Source of the DNA: Clostridia bacterium
GTDB taxonomy: Bacteria; Bacillota; Clostridia; Monoglobales; Monoglobaceae
Assembly (NCBI GenBank): GCA_017546165.1
Contig: JAFYXL010000014.1
Location: 30,736 to 94,735, forward strand
DNA: 64,000 nt
Reading direction: 5' to 3'
In this document: positions 44,689 through 52,146 of the stretch, piece after piece
How the letters are laid out: each line of letters begins with the position of its first letter
Numbering within the stretch: position 1 is the stretch's first letter
The notes under the pieces: model-generated
Databases searched by the model: none
The model's input: only the letters and a program-made list of their open reading frames with translations
What the model was told of the DNA's origin: nothing
Position numbers and translations under genes: made by a program

Positions 44689-45543
44689 ATGGTTTTACAA
44701 TGGTTTCCCGGACATATGGCAAAAACCCGACGGCTCATAACTGATTCTTTGAAATTGGTTGATGTAGTTGTTGAATTGGTAGATGCCAGACTTCCTTTAT
44801 CATCACGAAACCCTGAGATTGACAAAATTGTGGGCAACAGACCTAGAGTTCTTGTTCTTAATAAGTCTGACATCTCAGACAGTGACGAAAACGCAAAATG
44901 GGTTAAATATTTTGAAAATAAAGGTATTGCCACAATTCTTATGGACAGTCAATCAGGTAAGGGGCTTAAAAATCTTGATACAGCAATTGATAAGGTACTT
45001 GCTGAAAAATTTGAGCGAGAACGTCTTAAAGGTATGCAAAGGCGTACAGTAAAAATGATGGTTGTTGGCATACCTAACGTGGGCAAATCATCATTTATAA
45101 ATCGTCTCTCCGGAAGAGCCGCAACGAAAGTTGGGGACAGACCTGGGATTACCACCGCAAAGCAGTGGATAAAGGTTGCGGGCAGATATGAAATATTGGA
45201 TACACCCGGTATTTTATGGCCTAAATTTGAAGACCCTGAAGTTGCAAAACGCATTGCTTATACAGGCGGTATTAAAGATGAGATTATGGACGTTGAAGAA
45301 CTTGCGTTTTACCTTGTAGGCTATTTGAGAAACAACTATCCCGATATGCTGAAAGAACGTTTTAAACTTACTGAAGACCTGGAACAATATGAAGATTTTG
45401 ATATTGTGGAATTGATAGGCAAAAAACGTGGATGTATAGTTTCAGGAGGACACGTGGATACACTTAGAGCTTCCAATTTGATACTTGATGATTTTAGAGC
45501 TGCAAGAATTGGAAAAATAACTCTTGAAAGTCCTAAAATATAA
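44689..45543 (+). CDS. ylqF: Ribosome biogenesis GTPase YlqF/RbgA
   Basis: RbgA assists late assembly of the 50S subunit. The 284-residue protein is a circularly permuted GTPase: LNKSDI (G4) comes before GIPNVGKSSF (G1) and DTPGILWP (G3). It opens with WFPGHMAKTRR, typical of the family. The order rplS-lepB-ylqF-rnhB is also found in Bacillus. Confidence 0.96.
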   Translation: MVLQWFPGHMAKTRRLITDSLKLVDVVVELVDARLPLSSRNPEIDKIVGNRPRVLVLNKSDISDSDENAKWVKYFENKGIATILMDSQSGKGLKNLDTAIDKVLAEKFERERLKGMQRRTVKMMVVGIPNVGKSSFINRLSGRAATKVGDRPGITTAKQWIKVAGRYEILDTPGILWPKFEDPEVAKRIAYTGGIKDEIMDVEELAFYLVGYLRNNYPDMLKERFKLTEDLEQYEDFDIVELIGKKRGCIVSGGHVDTLRASNLILDDFRAARIGKITLESPKI

Positions 45544-45548
45544 CACAA

Positions 45549-45579
45549 GGGCAGGTATGCGTTTTTCGTGTATCTGCCC
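45549..45579 (+). other. Hairpin between ylqF and rnhB
   Basis: GGGCAG (45549-45554) pairs with CTGCCC (45574-45579) and the stem extends inward through weaker pairs around a T5 loop. The following DNA is AT-rich but has no immediate T-run, so read-through to rnhB is likely. Confidence 0.5.
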
Positions 45580-45610
45580 AATTTTAAATTTTTTAAAGGT
45601 TGTGAAAATA

Positions 45611-46216
45611 ATGAAAGAAATTGAAAACGAACTCTACTGTAAAGGTTATAAATATATTGCAGGTATAGACGAAGCAGGGAGAGGACCCCTTGCCGGTCCG
45701 GTTTGTGCAGCTGCTGTTATTTTGCCCCAAAATGCTGAAATCGAAGGTATAAATGATTCAAAAAAACTGTCAGAGAAAAAACGCGAACTTCTTTTTGATG
45801 TTATCAAAGACACTGCTATCGCCTATTCGGTTGAATTTGTATATCCCGACGTTATAGATGATATAAACATAAAGAAAGCCACTGCTCTTGCAATGCACAA
45901 CGCAGTTTCAAAGCTTGAAGTTGTAGCGGACTTTGTGCTGATAGATGGTAATGATAATATTCCATACGATGTAGATTACCAATATGTAATAAAAGGAGAT
46001 GCAAAGTCCCAAAGCATCGCTGCAGCTTCAATACTTGCAAAGGTTAGCCGAGATCGTCTTATGATGAAACTGGACAAAGAATATCCACAATATGGTTTTG
46101 CAAAGCACAAGGGTTATGGAACAAAAGACCACATAATGGCAATCCAAAAATATGGTGTAAGCGATGTTCACAGGAAAAGCTTTATGACGAATAAGGTTTT
46201 AGGCAAAACATTATGA
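45611..46216 (+). CDS. rnhB: Ribonuclease HII
   Basis: This enzyme cuts RNA in RNA-DNA hybrids and removes misincorporated ribonucleotides. The 201-residue protein has the metal-binding GIDEAGRGPLAGPV, DSKKLSEKKRE and the VIKGDAKSQSIAAASILAKV segment. The ATG at 45611 follows AAAGG; a longer frame running back into ylqF is not supported. Confidence 0.96.
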   Translation: MKEIENELYCKGYKYIAGIDEAGRGPLAGPVCAAAVILPQNAEIEGINDSKKLSEKKRELLFDVIKDTAIAYSVEFVYPDVIDDINIKKATALAMHNAVSKLEVVADFVLIDGNDNIPYDVDYQYVIKGDAKSQSIAAASILAKVSRDRLMMKLDKEYPQYGFAKHKGYGTKDHIMAIQKYGVSDVHRKSFMTNKVLGKTL

Positions 46217-46596
46217 TAAAGGGTATATATAATAAAATCACAGGGCAATGTGGCGAAGATACTGCAACCAATTACCTTAAGAAAAAAGGATACAAAATTA
46301 TTAAGCGCAACTACAGGAATAAGATAGGCGAAATTGATATAATTGCAAAACACAAGGAAAATCTGGTCTTTGTGGAAGTAAAAACCCGCAGTTCAGATAA
46401 ATTTGGAACACCTGCAGAAGCAGTCACATATTATAAAAAGCAAAGAATCGTGAATTGCGCCAAGATGTATCTGATGGAAAATCCCACCGAGCTAAATATA
46501 AGATTTGATATTATTGAAATTTACGGCAAATTTGATGGCAGCAATTTTGATTTCAAAAAACTTAACCATTTTGAACAAGTTTTTGAGGAGGTATAA
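46213..46596 (+). CDS. yraN: UPF0102 / YraN family protein
   Basis: The 127-residue protein has the endonuclease-like fold signature GEIDIIAKHKENLVFVEVKTRSS, with the Asp and the E-x-K of the PD-(D/E)xK type. Its cellular role is not established. It overlaps rnhB in an ATGA arrangement, and the rnhB-yraN pair is common in bacteria. Confidence 0.93.
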   Translation: MIKGIYNKITGQCGEDTATNYLKKKGYKIIKRNYRNKIGEIDIIAKHKENLVFVEVKTRSSDKFGTPAEAVTYYKKQRIVNCAKMYLMENPTELNIRFDIIEIYGKFDGSNFDFKKLNHFEQVFEEV

Positions 46597-46598
46597 TT

Positions 46599-47534
46599 TT
46601 GCCATATACCATTTTTGACGGACATTGTGATACAATACAAAAAATTTGCGACAGCAACCAAAATTTAGCACAAAACCAACTGCATCTTTCAATTGAAGAT
46701 ATGCAAAAAAATCAACACATACAGGTTTTTGCAGCTTTTATTGATAAAAAAACGGATAAATTATTACCCTTTAACCGATGCAATCAACTTATAAACTGTT
46801 ATTTTTCTGAACTAAATAATTATCCTGAAAAAGTAACCCACTGCATAAGTATTCAGGATATCTTCAATGCAATAAATTCGAAAAAGATTGCAGCATTACT
46901 TTCAATCGAGGGCGGCGAAGCATTAAACGGAAAACTTGAAAACCTTAAATATTTCTTTGAAAGAGGCGTAAGATTTATTACTCTTACCTGGAACTATGAT
47001 AACGAAATCTCAGGCAGTATTGCAGAAACAAACACCAAGGGATTAACTTCATTCGGTAAAGAAGTTATTAAAAATATGAATAATCTTGGTATGGTTATAG
47101 ATGTATCACACATCTCAGAGCAAGGCTTTTGGGATGTAATGGAGAGCACAAATAAGCCTGTTTCTGCAACTCACTCGAATGCATTTTCATTAAAAAACCA
47201 TAAACGGAACTTAAACGATAGCCAAATAAAGGCAATTATAAGAAACAATGGGTGTATAGGCATAAACCTTTACAGTGAATTTTTGTCTGATGGCAAATGC
47301 TCATTAACAGATGTAATACGACATATTGAGTATATTCTTGCACTTGGCGGTGAAAATAATATTGGTTTTGGCACCGACTTTGACGGAATGGATAGTATGC
47401 CAAGTGAAATAACAGGAATTAAAGATATGGAAAAAATACCAAATGAACTCGTAAAATTAGGCTATTCCAATGAATTAGTTGAAAAAATTACTTATAAAAA
47501 CTTTTTAAGGCTTTTAGACACGGTTTTTCAATAA
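46599..47534 (+). CDS. Membrane dipeptidase (peptidase M19)
   Basis: This zinc enzyme cleaves dipeptides, including D-amino-acid-containing ones. The 311-residue protein has DGHCDTIQ at the N terminus (first metal His and Asp), SIEGGEALNG (bridging Glu), DVSHISEQGFWDV and ATHSNAFSL. It starts with TTG at 46599 behind GAGGAGGT, two bases after the yraN stop. No signal peptide is visible, so it is probably cytoplasmic. Confidence 0.9.
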   Translation: MPYTIFDGHCDTIQKICDSNQNLAQNQLHLSIEDMQKNQHIQVFAAFIDKKTDKLLPFNRCNQLINCYFSELNNYPEKVTHCISIQDIFNAINSKKIAALLSIEGGEALNGKLENLKYFFERGVRFITLTWNYDNEISGSIAETNTKGLTSFGKEVIKNMNNLGMVIDVSHISEQGFWDVMESTNKPVSATHSNAFSLKNHKRNLNDSQIKAIIRNNGCIGINLYSEFLSDGKCSLTDVIRHIEYILALGGENNIGFGTDFDGMDSMPSEITGIKDMEKIPNELVKLGYSNELVEKITYKNFLRLLDTVFQ

Positions 47535-47550
47535 AATTCTTTAAAAAGGG

Positions 47551-47579
47551 TTGAAATTTGTTCTAATTTGTATTAAAAT
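47551..47579 (+). promoter_or_regulatory. Promoter of the aminotransferase-proC pair
   Basis: TTGAAA (47551-47556) and TAAAAT (47574-47579) are 17 bases apart. Confidence 0.7.
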
Positions 47580-47617
47580 GTTGTCTATTAATATTTAAAT
47601 TTTTTTGGAGGATTAAA

Positions 47618-48814
47618 GTGAAGACATATATTTCAGAAAAAGCTAAGGCCATAAGCCCTTCACCAACCTTGGCGCTTGATGCAAAATACAAACAAATGAA
47701 AAAGGATGGCATTCCTGTTGTTGGCTTTGGTGCAGGTGAACCTGATTTTGACACACCTGAAAATATCAAATTGGCAGCAGTAAAAGCCATTGAAAATAAT
47801 ATCACAAAATACACACCTGCGTCCGGTACTGTTGAGCTCAAAAATGCTATTTGTGAAAAATTCAAGAATGATCATGGACTTGATTATGGCATAGAAAATA
47901 TTGTTGTAAGCAACGGCGGTAAGCACTCACTTACAAATATTTTTATGGCAATTTGCGAAGATGGAGATGAAGTAATTATCCCGGCACCATTTTGGGTAAG
48001 TTATCCTGAAATGGTAAAAATGGCAGGCGGTGTTCCTAAATTTTTAAACACCACCGAAGAAAATGATTTCAAATTCTCACCTGAAGAACTTGAAGCTTGT
48101 ATTACAGACAAAACACGTGCCTTGGTTTTAAATACACCCAGCAATCCTACAGGTATGGTATATACCGAAGAAGCACTTGAAAAAATTGCAAATATTGCAG
48201 TTAAACACAATATCTACGTTATAATGGACGAGATTTATGAAAAATTGGTTTACGAAGGCACACACAAAAATATTGCTACATTCGGCGATGAAATCAAAAA
48301 CCTTACAATTACAGTAAACGGTATGGCAAAGGCATATGCTATGACCGGTTGGAGAATTGGTTTTACTGCATCAAATGCAGATGTGGCAAAAGCTATGTCA
48401 AATATTCAAAGCCATGCTACTTCCAACCCAAATTCAATTGCACAGGCTGCTTCTGTTGAGGCACTTTTAGGTGATCAATCATCAGTTTCAGTTATGCGTG
48501 AAGAATATATAAAACGTCGTGATTATATGGTTGAACGTATCAATTCAATTGACGGTATTAGCTGCAGAAAACCAAATGGTGCGTTTTATATATTTATGAA
48601 CGTTAAAAAGCTCTTAGGTATTGAGCATTATGGAAAGGTATTTAACTCAGCAAGTGAGCTCTGTGATGATATCCTGGAAAGAGCTTTGGTTGCCCTTGTT
48701 CCAAGTGAAGGTTTTGGTATTGATGGTTATGTAAGACTTTCGTACGCAACCTCAATGGAAACCATTAAAGAAGGTCTTGACAGAATCGAAAAATACATCA
48801 AACACGAATTTTAA
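47618..48814 (+). CDS. Aspartate / aromatic aminotransferase, class I
   Basis: This PLP enzyme (fold I, subgroup I-gamma) transfers amino groups between glutamate and oxoacids such as oxaloacetate. The 398-residue protein has GAGEPDFDTPENIK, NTPSNPTGMVY, the Schiff-base Lys in GMAKAYAMTGWRIGF and the carboxylate-binding Arg in GYVRLSYA. It starts with GTG at 47618 behind GGAGG. Many relatives also act on aromatic oxoacids, so it could finish the aryl-acid route started by the tyrosine T-box operon; that is inference. Confidence 0.92.
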   Translation: MKTYISEKAKAISPSPTLALDAKYKQMKKDGIPVVGFGAGEPDFDTPENIKLAAVKAIENNITKYTPASGTVELKNAICEKFKNDHGLDYGIENIVVSNGGKHSLTNIFMAICEDGDEVIIPAPFWVSYPEMVKMAGGVPKFLNTTEENDFKFSPEELEACITDKTRALVLNTPSNPTGMVYTEEALEKIANIAVKHNIYVIMDEIYEKLVYEGTHKNIATFGDEIKNLTITVNGMAKAYAMTGWRIGFTASNADVAKAMSNIQSHATSNPNSIAQAASVEALLGDQSSVSVMREEYIKRRDYMVERINSIDGISCRKPNGAFYIFMNVKKLLGIEHYGKVFNSASELCDDILERALVALVPSEGFGIDGYVRLSYATSMETIKEGLDRIEKYIKHEF

Positions 48815-48830
48815 AAGAAGGTGATTAACA

Positions 48831-49628
48831 GTGAAAATTGGATTTATCGGTTCAGGAAATATGGCTACAGCCCTCGCAAAAGGCTTTATATCCTCAGGTA
48901 CAGTTGCCGATAATTGCGTAACTATAAGCGACAAGTTCCCTGAGTCCCTTAAAAAATGGTCTGATACTAAAGTTAAAACTACAACCGACAACAAGGAAGT
49001 ATTTAACTGTTCTGATATAGTAATTTTTGCTGTAAAACCGAATATTCTACCCAATGCAATGACAGAAACGAAAAGTCTTGCAAAAGGCAAGATTGTCGTT
49101 TCTATAGCAGCCGGAGTGACCATAAGCACTATGGAAGATCTGCTGGGTTCAGGCATAAAAATTGTTAGAGCTATGCCCAATACGCCTGCCCAGGTTGGCT
49201 GTGGTATGACAGTTCTGTCTCCAAATAAAAATGTTTCAACCGAAGATATGGCTGTTATAAGAAATCTTTTCTCAGGTGCCGGAGATACACTGGTCCTTGA
49301 GGAAAAATACATAAACGCCGCAACCGCTCTGCACGGCAGCAGTCCTGCATATATTTATATGCTGATTGACACTATGGCAGATTGCGGTGTTAAATATGGA
49401 ATTCCAAAAAATATAGGAATCCAACTCGCTGCTAAAGCAGTGGAGGGATCAGCAAAAATGGTGCTTCAGACACAAAAACACCCAACTGAACTAAAAGACG
49501 CGGTTTGCTCCCCGGGAGGAACAACAATCGCCGCAGTTCTTGAGCTTGAAAAAAATGGTTTTTCATCGTCAGTTAACAGTGCCATTGATGCTTGCATAAC
49601 CAGAGCGGAAGAAATGTCTAAAAATTAA
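48831..49628 (+). CDS. proC: Pyrroline-5-carboxylate reductase
   Basis: This enzyme makes proline from pyrroline-5-carboxylate with NAD(P)H. The 265-residue protein has the dinucleotide site IGFIGSGNMATAL, VRAMPNTPAQVGCGMT and the C-terminal signature CSPGGTTIAAV. It starts with GTG at 48831 behind AGAAGGTG. Confidence 0.96.
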   Translation: MKIGFIGSGNMATALAKGFISSGTVADNCVTISDKFPESLKKWSDTKVKTTTDNKEVFNCSDIVIFAVKPNILPNAMTETKSLAKGKIVVSIAAGVTISTMEDLLGSGIKIVRAMPNTPAQVGCGMTVLSPNKNVSTEDMAVIRNLFSGAGDTLVLEEKYINAATALHGSSPAYIYMLIDTMADCGVKYGIPKNIGIQLAAKAVEGSAKMVLQTQKHPTELKDAVCSPGGTTIAAVLELEKNGFSSSVNSAIDACITRAEEMSKN

Positions 49629-49630
49629 TT

Positions 49631-49659
49631 TCATATTTTTTGCAAATACTTCATACCTT
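49631..49659 (+). promoter_or_regulatory. Sigma-E-type mother-cell promoter of spoIIM
   Basis: TCATATT (49631-49637) and CATACCTT (49652-49659) are separated by 14 bases. Against the Bacillus sigma-E consensus (KMATATT, N14, CATACAHT) the -35 is perfect and the -10 has one mismatch. spoIIM is a sigma-E gene in Bacillus, so sequence and gene identity agree. Confidence 0.78.
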
Positions 49660-49711
49660 TATTATATAACCTACGGACAAGTTACCAAAACTACGAGGGA
49701 GGAAGTATTTG

Positions 49712-50353
49712 ATGAAAAAATTACTTGTAAGAAAATCAGTTTCAGAATATCTTATCAGAAATAAATGGCAGATTTTAATTGTTTTTGCAAGTCTTTTTGC
49801 AGGGATTATAATTGGGTCATTTTTTTCTGTTAATATGACTGATGAAAAAAACAATGCAATAACAAAATACATACAAAATTTTGTTTCGGCATATGGATTT
49901 CAAACTGTAAACGGTAAAGACATTTTTAAATTTTCAATTTACAACAATATAAAAGTAATACTGTTTTTATGGATTTCCGGTTTGTGGATTGGCTTTTTGC
50001 CTGTAGGAATACTTCAAACCGGATTAAAAGGATATAAAATCGGTTTTTCCGCTACACTTTTTATCAAAATTTTCGGATTTAAAGGAATAGTTTTTGCATT
50101 ACTCACCATACTTCCGCAGTTTTTAGTTATGATTCCTGCAATTATACTATATTTTGTTTTTAACATAAACTTTGCATTTTCAATACATAATCTCAAAAAT
50201 CAAAAATTATCAGGGAGCGTAAAAAACCAACTTTACGTAAAGAATTTAATTTTTTTCCTTGTAATGATTGTAATTTCAATAGTTTCAGGACTAATTGATG
50301 CCTATGTTATGCCCCCAATTTTAAAACCTGTTTGTTCATTTTTAAACAAGTAA
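49712..50353 (+). CDS. spoIIM: Stage II sporulation protein M
   Basis: SpoIIM is part of the SpoIIDMP machine that remodels peptidoglycan during forespore engulfment. The 213-residue protein has about five membrane helices, with FLWISGLWIGFLPVGILQTGLKG characteristic of the family broken across helices 2-3. The ATG at 49712 follows GAGGGAGG by nine bases. The spoIIM-xer order is conserved in spore formers. It shows the organism, or a recent ancestor, sporulates. Confidence 0.93.
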   Translation: MKKLLVRKSVSEYLIRNKWQILIVFASLFAGIIIGSFFSVNMTDEKNNAITKYIQNFVSAYGFQTVNGKDIFKFSIYNNIKVILFLWISGLWIGFLPVGILQTGLKGYKIGFSATLFIKIFGFKGIVFALLTILPQFLVMIPAIILYFVFNINFAFSIHNLKNQKLSGSVKNQLYVKNLIFFLVMIVISIVSGLIDAYVMPPILKPVCSFLNK

Positions 50354-50368
50354 GAAGAAGGGAAATTT

Positions 50369-51268
50369 ATGAAAAAGTTATCAGAAAAATACTTTGATTT
50401 TCTTGCAAAAACCAAGAAAGCCTCAGAAAATACGCTTCTTTCATACAAAAGAGATATTAACAATTATATATCTTTTCTTGAAAGCAAGAAAATGCGAATA
50501 GAAGCAACCAATGGGACAACGGTCCTGGACTATCTTATGGGGCTTCAAAAATCAGGAAAGTCAGCGTCAACGGTTTCGCGAAACTTAGCATCAATACGTT
50601 CCATGTATAGATTTTTACAGAACGAAAGCATTATTTCAGTTGACCCTACAGCACAACTACACTCCCTTAAAACCGAAAAAAAGCTCCCGGAGATATTAAC
50701 AAACGAAGAAATTGAAAGACTTTTAGCTCAACCGGACACCAGTGAGTTAAAAGGTTGCCGTGACAAAGCGATGCTCGAACTTCTTTATGCAACCGGTATG
50801 AGAGTAAGTGAGATGATTGACCTTAAACTTTCAGACGTAGATATGAATATTGGTTACATAAATTGCAATCACGGTGCAAAGTTAAGGGTTATTCCTATAT
50901 ATTCAATTGCAAAAAGAGCTGTCAAGGATTACATAGACGGAGCTCGCGCTTATATGGTAAAAGGCTCAGCGGAAGATACCTTGTTTGTAAACTGCAGCGG
51001 CAGTAAAATGACGAGACAAGGTTTTTGGAAGATAATAAAACAATATGCTATTTCAGCAAATATTTCAAAAGATATTACCCCCCATACATTGAGGCACTCA
51101 TTTGCTACACATCTTTTGGAAAACGGTGCCGACCTTAAATCCATTCAGGAAATGTTGGGACATACAGATATATCTTCAACACAAGTATATATTCAAGTTG
51201 TGAAAAAACATCTTAAGGACGTATATAAAAGTTCACATCCAAGAGCAAAAAAGAAACAATCTGTTTAA
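50369..51268 (+). CDS. xerD: Tyrosine recombinase XerC/XerD
   Basis: This recombinase resolves chromosome dimers at dif. The 299-residue protein has the SAM-like N-terminal domain and the catalytic residues Arg in ATGMRVSEM, HTLRHSFATH and HTDISSTQVYIQV with the Tyr nucleophile. Position next to spoIIM matches xerD (ripX) of Bacillus. It converges on sigK with a shared terminator. Confidence 0.92.
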   Translation: MKKLSEKYFDFLAKTKKASENTLLSYKRDINNYISFLESKKMRIEATNGTTVLDYLMGLQKSGKSASTVSRNLASIRSMYRFLQNESIISVDPTAQLHSLKTEKKLPEILTNEEIERLLAQPDTSELKGCRDKAMLELLYATGMRVSEMIDLKLSDVDMNIGYINCNHGAKLRVIPIYSIAKRAVKDYIDGARAYMVKGSAEDTLFVNCSGSKMTRQGFWKIIKQYAISANISKDITPHTLRHSFATHLLENGADLKSIQEMLGHTDISSTQVYIQVVKKHLKDVYKSSHPRAKKKQSV

Positions 51269-51270
51269 AA

Positions 51271-51300
51271 AACACACCCCAATATTGGGGTGTGTTTTTA
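51271..51300. terminator. Bidirectional terminator between xerD and sigK
   Basis: AACACACCCCAAT pairs with ATTGGGGTGTGTT as a perfect 26-base palindrome (51271-51296), with A- and T-runs on the two sides, so it serves both convergent genes. Confidence 0.9.
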
Positions 51301-51984
51301 ATCACAAAGTCCACTTCGCAATTTTTCGATTGCTCTTTTTTCAATTCTGGACACATATGAACGTGATATATTCATAACCTTTGCCACTTCCGCCTGGGTC
51401 CACTCCCGGCCATCACCAAGACCATATCGCATTTGTATAATCTCCTTTTCCCGTGAATCTAGTTTTGTTTCAATGTTTTTATAAAGCTTTTTTATTTGTT
51501 CTCGATTATCAATTTCACGAATAACGTCCTCTTCATCAGCACCAATAATATCCATAAGAAGTATTTGATTTCCTTCTTTGTCAGTACCAATGGGATCATT
51601 TAATGAAACATCGCCTTGGGTTTTTTTGTTAGCCCGCATAAGCATTAATATTTCATTTTCAATACATCTGGCAGCATAAGTTGCAAGTCTGGTTCCTTTA
51701 GATGGGTCAAAACTGTTTATTCCTTTTATGAGTCCTATTGTGCCAAGAGAAATAAGGTCTTCGTTGTCCCGAATTCCGGCAGAATATTTTTTTGCAATAT
51801 GTACTACAAGTCTCAAATTATGCTCTATCAATTTATTCTTTGCAACATCGTCACCGTTAATAGCCTTTTCAATATACAATTTTTCTTCTTTTGAGGACAA
51901 GGGTTTAGGAAACGAATTATTTCCTGAAATAAAGGAAATCAGAAAAATTATAGATTTCATCATATTGTCAAAAACGCCAAACAT
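51298..51984 (-). CDS. sigK: Late mother-cell sigma factor, pro-SigmaK, uninterrupted
   Basis: SigK directs the final mother-cell transcription of coat and cortex genes. The 228-residue protein has NLRLVVHIAKKY (region 2.1), DLISLGTIGLIKGINSFD, ATYAARCIENEILM (region 2.4) and the region 4 helix-turn-helix AEVAKVMNISRSYVSRIEKRA. The first 20 or so residues are hydrophobic (MKSIIFLISFI), like the pro-sequence of Bacillus that SpoIVFB removes; C. difficile lacks it. The gene is continuous through the point where skin splits it in Bacillus. GGAGG lies eight bases before the ATG. Confidence 0.95.
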   Translation of the reverse strand: MFGVFDNMMKSIIFLISFISGNNSFPKPLSSKEEKLYIEKAINGDDVAKNKLIEHNLRLVVHIAKKYSAGIRDNEDLISLGTIGLIKGINSFDPSKGTRLATYAARCIENEILMLMRANKKTQGDVSLNDPIGTDKEGNQILLMDIIGADEEDVIREIDNREQIKKLYKNIETKLDSREKEIIQMRYGLGDGREWTQAEVAKVMNISRSYVSRIEKRAIEKLRSGLCD

Positions 51985-52015
51985 AAGTAAAACCTCCAGT
52001 TATTTTGGGATAAAT

Positions 52016-52042
52016 TATATTATGCGAATTCTGCTTGGACGT
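52016..52042 (-). promoter_or_regulatory. Sigma-K-type promoter of sigK
   Basis: On the minus strand AC (52041-52042) is followed after 16 bases by CATAATATA (52016-52024). This fits the Bacillus sigma-K pattern AC-N16-CATAnnnTA exactly, so sigK is probably autoregulated. The motif is short, and a sigma-E promoter for first expression was not clear. Confidence 0.55.
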
Positions 52043-52082
52043 TGCAAGTACAACTGAATAATTTTTTGACATATTTCAACTG

Positions 52083-52111
52083 TTGCAAAGCCCATTGATT
52101 TGTGTTAAAAT
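52083..52111 (+). promoter_or_regulatory. Promoter of mutS2
   Basis: TTGCAA (52083-52088) and TAAAAT (52106-52111) are 17 bases apart, 36 bases before the start codon. Confidence 0.68.
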
Positions 52112-52146
52112 ATATTGATATAATTAAAAAAAGGACGACTTGATTT

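Noticed and set aside
10106..45579. GGGCAG/CTGCCC hairpins at 10106, 32084 and 45549 as a dispersed repeat family
   Set aside because: They share only six to seven bases of stem and have different loops and contexts. Chance similarity is more likely than a repeat element.
51298..51984. Skin-like interruption of sigK
   Set aside because: The sigK frame is continuous from pro-sequence to the region 4 helix-turn-helix. The nearby tyrosine recombinase is an ordinary Xer protein with its conserved spoIIM neighbour.
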